The translations under genes were made by a program, and so were the position numbers. A stretch of 64,000 bases of DNA from Cichorium intybus (lineage: Eukaryota > Streptophyta > Magnoliopsida > Asterales > Asteraceae), in assembly GCA_023525715.1 (NCBI GenBank), contig JAKNSD010000077.1:434001-498000 (forward strand), read 5' to 3'. Shown piece by piece: positions 56,601 through 64,000 of this stretch (position 1 is the stretch's first letter; each line of letters starts with the position of its first letter). The notes below the pieces were generated by a model. That model made no database searches and was not told where the DNA came from. It was given only the letters and a program-made list of their open reading frames with translations.

Positions 56601-58203
56601 ATAATGGGTAGAGCTGCTAAGTGATTACGAATGCGAAATTCGTTATCACCCAGGAAAGGCGAACATAGTGGCAGATGCCCTTAGTCGGAAAGAGTACTCG
56701 GGCCGCCGAGTAAAGTCCCTAACCCAGATCAAGGAGGCGCAGCTAGAAGCCTTAAAACCTGAGAATGTCGCGAATGAAGCCTTGCGAGGGATGGATAAAA
56801 ACCTCGAAGTTAAGGAAGACGGAGCTCGTTACCTCATAAACCGAATTTGGACCCCGAGATTCGGCAGATACATAGACATTATCATGAATGAGGCTCACAA
56901 GACTAGATACTCCGTTCATCCTGGGTCCGACAAGATGTACCTGGACCTCAAGAAACTGTATTGGTGGCCAAACATGAAGGCAGAAATTGCTACTTACGTG
57001 GGCAAGTGCATGACTTGCGCCAAGGTTAAAGTAGAATACCAAAGGCCCTCGGGTTTACTACAACAACCAGAAATACCCGAGTGGAAGTGGGAGCGGATAA
57101 CTATGGACTTCATAACCAAATTACCCAAGACAACTGGTGGGTTAGACACCATATGGGTAATCGTCGATAGGTTAACCAAATCCGCTCACTTCCTGCCAAT
57201 CAAGGAGACTGATAAGATGGAGAAACTTACAAGGACGTACATCAAAGAAATTGTACGACTGCACGGTGCACCGATTTCAATTATCTCAGATAGAGATAGT
57301 CGATTCTCTTCATGATCTTGGCAATCATTGCAAAAAGCTTTGGGAACCAGACTCGACATGAGTACAGCGTACCATCCACAGACAGACGGGCAAAGTGAAA
57401 GAACCATTCAAACGTTGGAAGATATGTTGAGAGCTTGTGTGATAGACTTTGGTAAGACGTGGGACACCCACTTACCACTCATTGAGTTTTCATATAACAA
57501 CAGCTACCACACTAGCATCAAAGTTGCCCCATTTGAAGCTTTATATGGACGCAAGTGCAGATCCCCTCTGTGCTGGGCTGAAGTGGGTGATACCCAACTG
57601 GCCAGAGGTCAAGTACCTAACAGCACTCTCACCGGTCTAAAGATCATACGAGAGACAACGGAGAAAATCGTTCAGATCCGTGAACGATTGAAAGCATCTC
57701 GTGACCAGTAAAAGAGCTATGTATATAAACGACGCAAACCTTTGGAGTTCCAGGTTGGTGACCGAGTGTTGTTGAAGGTCTCACCATGGAAAGGAATGAT
57801 ACGCCATGGAAAGGAATGATACGCTTTGGAAAGCGTGGGAAGCTGAACCCCAGATACATACATTGGGCCTTTCGAGATCCTTGCAAGGATCGGCCCAGTA
57901 GCCTACAAACTTCAACTACCGCAGGAGCTCAGCAATGTCTATCCCACCTTTCACGTATCCAACTTAAAGAAATGCTTGTCCGATGAAACCCTTGTCATTC
58001 CACTCGACGAGATCGAGGTGAACGAGAACCTTCATTTCGTGGAAGAACCCGTGGAGATCATGGACAGAGAAGTCAAGAGAACGAAACAAAGCCGCATACC
58101 AATAGTGAAAGTCCGCTGGAGCGCTAAGCGTGGACCAGAATTTACTTGGGAGCGTGAAGACCAAATGAAACAAAAGTATCCACATCTCTTCCCAAACCCT
58201 TGA
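53680..58203 (+). pseudogene. gag-pol: R8 gag-pol polyprotein, single frame with five stops
   Basis: One frame of about 1508 codons from ATG 53680 (MPPRRRNATRAP) to the stop after 58200. Order: Gag capsid (53860-54480; TRWIEKTESIF, FAETAMSWWKG, LKTMLMKEYCP); two zinc knuckles (54646-54687 and 54742-54783, both CX2CX4HX4C); aspartic protease LFDSGA at 54904-54921; RT with catalytic FIDD at 55912-55923; RNase H to about 56660; integrase zinc region (56920-57030); integrase core with TMDFITKL, ISDRDSRF and GQSERTIQTLEDML; and a chromodomain-like tail at 58030-58203. Breaks: in-frame stops at 54280, 54598, 56602, 57313 and 57709; a 20-bp tandem duplication at 57784-57823; and a 4-base insertion near 57858 that returns to the frame. 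This is the chromovirus (Tekay) layout. It is dead as it stands but recently intact. Confidence 0.95.
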
Positions 58204-58247
58204 GAATCTACTCAAGAGCTAAATTTCGGGACGAAATTCTTTCTAAC

Positions 58248-58257
58248 GGGTAGATGA
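58248..58257 (+). other. R8 polypurine tract
   Basis: GGGTAGATGA before the 3' LTR start at 58258. The same bases precede the R3 LTR at 9454 on the minus strand. It is a weak tract with two T. Confidence 0.6.
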
Positions 58258-60974
58258 TGTGACAATTGTAAATTTTGGTCAACAAAAGTCAACTGTAGTC
58301 AAATGAAGCGTACGTTAATCCATGTGTTGAAAAGTTATTTTCCATAACTTTTGCTATGAATTATCAAATACTATAATACTACGTATGCTAATTCGAAACA
58401 ATTATCGAGTAAACATCGAAAATACGGATAATAAATTACTGTACCGTAGAAATTCGATAATCGTACAATTATTATTTTGAGAATAATAATATTCATAAAA
58501 CGATCTACTTGTAAATTCGAACCTGTGAATATATAGAACGTCGAAAACGGAGTTCGTACGTGAAAGTTACAACCATTAAATCGCTGTGAGCGGATAAATG
58601 TACACAGGGTTTGGACTCAAAATACAAAATATGGTGCCTTAACCAAAAAATATGAAATAACAATTCATATAATATGGAACGTAATAATATCTAGTATTTA
58701 ATTTCAAAGCCCAATTCGATTTCCGGTAAAATGCCAAAAATCACGAAATCGGAAGAATACTGCGCTTAAACGTGTATTTCGACATCCAATGAGTTATAAT
58801 TCAATCAAATAAATGTTTGACCATGTTGTGTATACAAAATAATTATTTAGAACTTCGTTTCGCCAAAAACGCATAAAATTTTACTAAAACGTCTTACGAT
58901 TTTATAAAAATCACCTATTTTATAAGTATATTGCTATTTTTATAAAAACTAACCCACCCCACCCCCTACCCCTACCCCCATCGGCTGAAGCAAGGTGTCC
59001 CCAACATAATCTTGGTCGTCACTATTCACGATATCTAGGATACTAAAAGCCTAAGAATTTTATAATAGGAAAATCACAAACCAAATCTACCAAAGAGAAG
59101 CTAGCCATCTCATTTGAACCAAACCACACTCTCTCTTCTCCTCTCCCTCTCTTCCTCTCGGCTCTCTCCCTCTCTTCCTCTTTTCCAATCCGCCACCATC
59201 CAACACCATCATACATCTTCATTTCCAAGTGCTTTTGCAATTCCAAGTGGTAAGACACCTTCACCTTATGATTTTAATCTATATTACACAAGTTTTACAC
59301 CATTTACACACACTAACATCTATGAAAAACCATTGGGTAATAGCATTGTCCAAGGGTCCTCCGATCTCCAAGGCTTGGATCTTCATTCTTACCACCGATC
59401 TTCCAAGGAATACCTAGTTTTTAAACCAAGCACGCTACAAGGGTGAGTTCATATCCCTCATTTTCATCATTTCAAACATTTTTGGGGGAGAATACAAGTT
59501 TAAATGCTATAAATGTTGTTTTATACAAGTTACATGTGTTTAAATGCTAAAAATGATGATTTACACAAGTTCATAAAACTAGTTGTTGTGTAAAAATGTT
59601 CTTGATATGATATATGAATAGTTCTATGTATGATGATCATAATGATATATAATGTTGGTGTAAAAGTTCCCAAACTATAAATAAAATGTGTAAAAATGCT
59701 AGATCTTGGATAAAAATGTTATAAATATGAAAACTAGAAGTTGTGTATCAATGATCTTGACATGAGAAATGGTTAGATCCATGGTTATAAATATTATGAC
59801 ATGTTATGTTTGTGTGAAAAATTACAAGATTATAAATAAAGTGTGTAAAACACTAGATTTTTTTATATAAAAGTCACGAAAACGAAAACTAATAAAAACT
59901 ACGTTTTTGTAACCAGGAAATATCATTTTCTAGCAAAAATGGTTATAACCAAGTTATTACACCATTTTTGTGAGAAATAACTTAAAAGATGATATTTATA
60001 ATCATTTGAATAAGTTAATTCGTTATTATTCGCAAAATATGATTATTACGACGAAACACTAAAAATAGACTATTATTGGAATAGTTTATAAACATAAGGT
60101 TATTACGACAAAAATAATTATATAAAATTATATAATTATTAAACATTTCTATATTATCATGGAAAAATGATAACGGACGATTACAAGAGTTTTTACACAC
60201 AAATCTTATGTAAACAAGTTGATTTGGAATACATACATTTTGTGAGATGAATCTTCACAGTACTTTTATAAGTACCTACTATAAGTCCTGAATTTTATAA
60301 CCAGTCTCGGTAAGAGAGCGCGATATTTGAGTATAGATCTATACGGGCTTGACAACCCCGCACCTGAGCTGCTAGCTACAACTAGACCGGCAGGTCTGAG
60401 GTGTCCAAATGTCTAACATTTCGACGCCTGAAGAACGTCGCAGCAGGCCAACTAGTCACAGTATGGTTATGTGGTATCTCACATGGGGAAAATAATCAAC
60501 TTAATATTTTTATAAATTGTTTACGTGGAAACACACATTTCAAAGAAAGTTACACTACAGTTTACATATTACATTTTAGTCTTTGGGATTTAAAGACTTG
60601 GACATTTTTATAAGAAAATATTGGATTTTCTTAGTTTTCAACACTATCGCTTACAAACAAAGGACATTTCTTACGCAAAAATCTTATGAACTCACCAACT
60701 TAATTGTTGACACTTTTCAAATTACTTGTATTCTCAGGAAATTGATAAAGTAATCCTCCAGCGCTATTCGAAGGGACGTTATGACGTCATTTTTGTTTAT
60801 TTTGATATCATTGTAATTGTATTTGAAACATGAAACTTTTAAACGATGTAACATTTGCAATTACTTAATCATGGTTGCTTGCTTGGAATCACTATTAATC
60901 AACTCTGTTATGATAGTGTTCATGAAGTCATCCACCCTCGAACTGTTCCGCCAATACGGTTTGAGGGTGTGACC
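58258..60974 (+). repeat. R8 3' LTR, 2717 bp
   Basis: Starts TGTGACAATTG and ends GTGTGACC (5' copy GTGTGACA), followed by AACGT. Carries the CT-rich tract at 59127-59188. Closely similar to the 5' LTR. Confidence 0.95.
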
Positions 60975-62921
60975 AACGTTACCCATGACAAGTGATTGGG
61001 GATGATTTTTCGTCCACTTTTCAAAAGGTGGAAATTTTGGATCAAATTCAGGTGGTCCTTCGGCATTGATTTCCCCAGTGTCCGAAGGATATTCCGAAGT
61101 GGATGGAAAATCATCACAATGAATTGTTCTTCGTTATTTAGGTTTGTGACATTTGTTTTTGGAGATTTTGTGTTTGAAGAAGTAGAAGAAGAGTTAAGAA
61201 TTTGCTCCCCCTCGACAACAGCAAGTTGAGAGATTATTCTTCCATGATCCGAAGCATTTTGAGTTGTTGCTTCTGGCTCCCCCTGGACTGAAGGGTATAG
61301 GGACATGATATGTCAAATTTAATGCATAGGGTAGTTGAGACTTGGATTGTTGTGCTTCCCCTCGAACCCAGATTGCCCTGTGGATCTATTTGAAGGCTCC
61401 CCGTCAATCGAATAGGGTCTTTGAACACTGCTTGTAGGTGAGTCTTCGGGACCATCTGTGAGCTTGGAAAGTTCAGACACATTGTTTTCTAATGCTTTGG
61501 CTTTGTAGTCCACAGCTTTCACAGGTGGATCAAAAAGAAGTTTAAAGTCTTCTTCAAGTCATTATTAGCAGTGCATCAACAACAGGTTTATGAAAGATAA
61601 ATGACATTGGGAAGGGATGTAAGGATTTCTTGATATAGTAGTCATCAAACAAGAGGTTGAAGATTTCTTCAATCTTGCGTGTCCTCTTGTTCATGACCAT
61701 ATATGCTTTTGGATTTTATGAATATCCAAGGAATCTCCCTCATCAGATTTGTCATTGAATTTTGTCAAATGATCTTCCATGTTCGGTATAAAACACCTAC
61801 AACTGAAGATATGAAGAAATTTGACAGTTGGTTTTCTTCGGTTGATTACTTCGTAAGGTGTGATATGAAATCTCTTGTGGATGTAGGATCTATTCTGAGT
61901 AAAGCATGCAGTAGAAATGGTTTCGACACAGAAGTACATGAGCAAATTTGCAAAATTTAGCATTGTTCTAGCTGCTTCACATAAGGATCGATTACGTCGT
62001 TTAACAACACCATTTTGTTGAGGAGTGTATGGTGTAGAGAAATTATGAATAATCCCCTTCTTCTTCAGAAACCCATCAAGAGTTTGGTTTTTGAACTCCG
62101 AACCATTGTCACTGTACACAGTTCGGACTGTTTTGTTAAGTATTACTTCCATGTTCTTGATGAAGTTGACGATTTCCTCAGCTACATCTGATTTGTTCCT
62201 TAAGAATAAAACCCATATGAACCTTGAGTAGTCATCCACGATCACCAGAATGTACTTCTTCTTTCCAATTGACTCCACTGCGGATGGTCCACAAAGATCA
62301 ATATAAAAAAGTGAAAGAGGTTCGGTGATTTTTGGATTAATCACAGTTGGATGCCTTTGTTTTGTTTGTTTGCCATGTTCACAAGCTGAACAAAGTGAGT
62401 CATTATCAAATTTAAGAGCAGGCATACCACGAACCAAATCCATTGCCACTAACTTGTTAATATCCTTGAAGTTCACGTCTGTAAGCCATCGGTGCCATAA
62501 CCAACTAATATATGAGTTTGCCTTGGACAAAAGACACAACGAAGGCCCACCAGTTACTGGCTTTAGATTTAAGGGAAACATTGATCCCTTTCTTTCTGAC
62601 TTTAGCAGTACCTCCTTCATAGCTTCCTTCGTAATGAGACTTCCTTGATTGTTGAATGTTACAGCATTTCCAGTTCCAACAACCAATTAGGAAATACTCA
62701 CTAGATTACGCTTTAATCCTTCAACGAATGCCACTCTGTTTATTGTGAGTTGCCCATTCGTAATTTTTCCGTACCCACGAATCAGACAAGTATCGTTGTT
62801 ACCAAAACGAACATTTCTTGCATCATCCAAAGTTCTATAATCCCTGAGAGACTCCTTTCTTCCAGTCATGTGTCTTGAGCAGCCACTATCCATGTACCAT
62901 TTAGAATCATACAGCTCATTT
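60975..62921 (-). pseudogene. pol: R7 protease-integrase region, truncated at both ends
   Basis: Minus strand from 62921: protease motif DSGCSRHMTG near 62885; a stop at 62687-62689 in VSIS*LVVGTG, where R4 has Gln; GAG-pre-integrase H and C-X2-C residues near 62520-62380 (the first His region is altered, HRWLTD); integrase core DLCGPS at about 62300, DDYSRFIWV, SDNGSEFKNQ at about 62100 and PYTPQQNGVV; end of IN near 61700. A linker follows with V-E-G-E and V-Q-G-E words (61500-60980). One stop and a few frameshifts. The frame reads out of the R10 LTR upstream of 62921, so any Met start there is accidental. Confidence 0.9.
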
Positions 62922-63240
62922 TGTTGGATCCCAAAAACGAACAATATATGAAATGGCAATGCGGAAATGAAGAACAGTATTGAATCACTCAAACAATGGA
63001 CTGAAATCTCATAAGTTTTGTATTCAAAGATTAAAAATCAGATCTTACAAGAAAAAAAGATGAACACTCTTAAGTTTCTCTCTCTACAAATATTCTTTCT
63101 AAAACTAGAGAATAAAAAGAGGCTCATTGAAAAAGTAAAAAGATAAAAACTACTTATAGTGGTGGGTTAAAAATCTGGAAACCCTAAAATTCCACTTGGA
63201 CAAAATTTAACTCATTTGTCAAACATTTCAATATCCAACA
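62922..63240 (-). repeat. R10 3' LTR, 319 bp
   Basis: Perfect 8-bp terminal inverted repeat TGTTGGAT...ATCCAACA. On the minus strand it is preceded by an AGGGGAG purine run (63241-63253), so it is the 3' LTR of an element extending beyond the right edge. The left flank CATTT (62917-62921) should be its target copy; the other copy is not in the window. The flanks do not match each other, which argues against a solo LTR. Confidence 0.75.
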
Positions 63241-63253
63241 TTACTCCCCTAAA
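63241..63253 (-). other. R10 polypurine tract
   Basis: TTTAGGGGAGTAA on the minus strand, touching the LTR start TGTTGGAT. Confidence 0.65.
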
Positions 63254-64000
63254 TGTTTAGACTGATGAACACGTTAAATTTTGTTGATTTTTAAACACCG
63301 AACTCCCCTAAATAGTTGCGTAGGATCTTCAAAAGAAAAAAATCTATTTGAGGCGAGCACCAGATCTTCAGTATAAGGCCCAAAATCCAGTGTCTAAAAA
63401 TCCATATATGCGGTGTGAAGCTAATAACCATAGGATAATAGCGTTAACTGCGGTGTCAAAAATTAACAATTACGGTATCCATCAAAATGAAATCTTTGAA
63501 GCTCGTGGACAGCAATTGCGGTTTGATGATCGGCAAAAGTTCGCAGGTTCTAAGATTTTGTGGAATAGTAAAAAAAGTTTGCCGATCGAACGAAAGCTTC
63601 AACGGGGATAAGCATTTGTCCAAATGATAAAGCGTTTAATTGTCGGGAAAAGGCTTAAACCACTGGTCGCAAAAATTCCGCGGTCGCGATAGATATTGCG
63701 GGTTCAAGAATTTCCGGGGGTGACCGGTGGAAATTTTTTGCAGGGTTCAGCGAAAACTTTGAAGTCGCTCAAAAGTAAAAATTGCGGTGCAGAAAAATAC
63801 ATAAATTCTGCGAGGGTTATCAAAAATTTGCGGTGCAATAATTCACAAAATTTGCGGGATGTTGCAACAAAAATAACCCTTTGAATGGAGCAGGTCCGCA
63901 AAAATGAAGGTTTGGATCTTGTAGTGGCAATTTTGCGGTCCGCAAAAAAAAAATTGCGGTTGTCGGTCATAGGAACAAGGTTTTACTGGGGAGACCAAGG
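63254..64000 (-). other. R10 interior, no coding region recognised
   Basis: No convincing ORF in either direction. It is unusual for nine TGCGG words, all on the plus strand, between 63409 and 63960, and a perfect TTTTGCGG-T-CCGCAAAA palindrome at 63932-63948. It could be the 3' end of a non-autonomous element. Confidence 0.5.

Larger units (their letters stand above)
41887..60974 (+). mobile_element. R8: near-complete Tekay-like Gypsy element carrying R9
   Basis: LTRs at 41887-44606 and 58258-60974, target duplication AACGT at 41882-41886 and 60975-60979, initiator-Met primer site, an extra ORF upstream of gag, and gag-pol in the order Gag-PR-RT-RH-IN-chromodomain. R9 sits between the extra ORF and gag. 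Without R9 the element is about 11.6 kb. Confidence 0.95.
40418..62921 (-). mobile_element. R7: minus-strand Copia element carrying R8
   Basis: Visible at 60975-62921 (protease, integrase, linker) and 40418-41886 (RT, RNase H). The two halves join at AACGT, the R8 target duplication. Its 5' part is cut by R10 at 62922 and its 3' end by R4 at 40417, so neither LTR is seen. Confidence 0.88.

Overview
This 64 kb window looks like intergenic DNA from a large, repeat-rich plant genome, probably a eudicot. A daisy-family source would fit the style of the Copia accessory proteins, but that is an impression, not a proof. I see no host gene, tRNA, rRNA or bacterial-type feature. Almost every base can be assigned to LTR retrotransposons inserted into one another. 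I name ten elements R1 to R10.

Layout, left to right. R1 (1-1096, minus) is a Gypsy LTR that starts inside a broken accessory ORF. R2 (1097-8659) is the 3' part of a SIRE-like Copia element: an antisense accessory ORF with promoter-like sequence, a sense accessory ORF of 1016 codons, a polypurine tract and the 3' LTR. R2 sits in the LTR of R3 (8660-16682, minus), a deleted Tekay-like Gypsy element. R3 sits in the pol gene of R4, a minus-strand Copia element seen at 16683-19034 and 34911-40417. R4 was also entered by R5 (19035-34910, plus), which has Copia-type LTRs and a gag gene but no recognisable pol. R5 in turn holds R6 (22284-30623), a decayed Gypsy-like element. R4 lies in the RNase H region of R7, a minus-strand Copia element seen at 40418-41886 and 60975-62921. 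R7 also holds R8 (41887-60974, plus), a nearly complete Tekay-like Gypsy element, which contains R9 (45837-53268, plus), a decayed Gypsy element. R10 (62922-64000, minus) is entered only at its 3' LTR. Target-site duplications support R5 (TTTCC), R6 (TTTAT), R8 (AACGT) and R9 (GTACT). The R2 site (TCTAG) is supported by the uninterrupted copy of the same LTR at 15887.

The most unusual content is in R5. Its non-coding leader and its 3.5 kb region 3' of R6 carry many perfect inverted repeats. Four hairpins share a 22-nt loop of constant length and nearly constant sequence, while their stems differ in sequence but keep pairing. Other repeated hairpins show compensatory changes, and one 108-nt segment folds on paper as a cloverleaf. 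This suggests a gag-only retrotransposon whose RNA carries an array of structured elements. Other points of interest are the divergent accessory ORFs of R2, an extra ORF upstream of gag in R8, and fast-changing GC-rich or tandem-repeat islands at the same place in three Gypsy LTR families.

All boundaries were read by eye from repeated termini, primer-binding sites, polypurine tracts and target duplications. Percent identities, ages and database matches were not computed.
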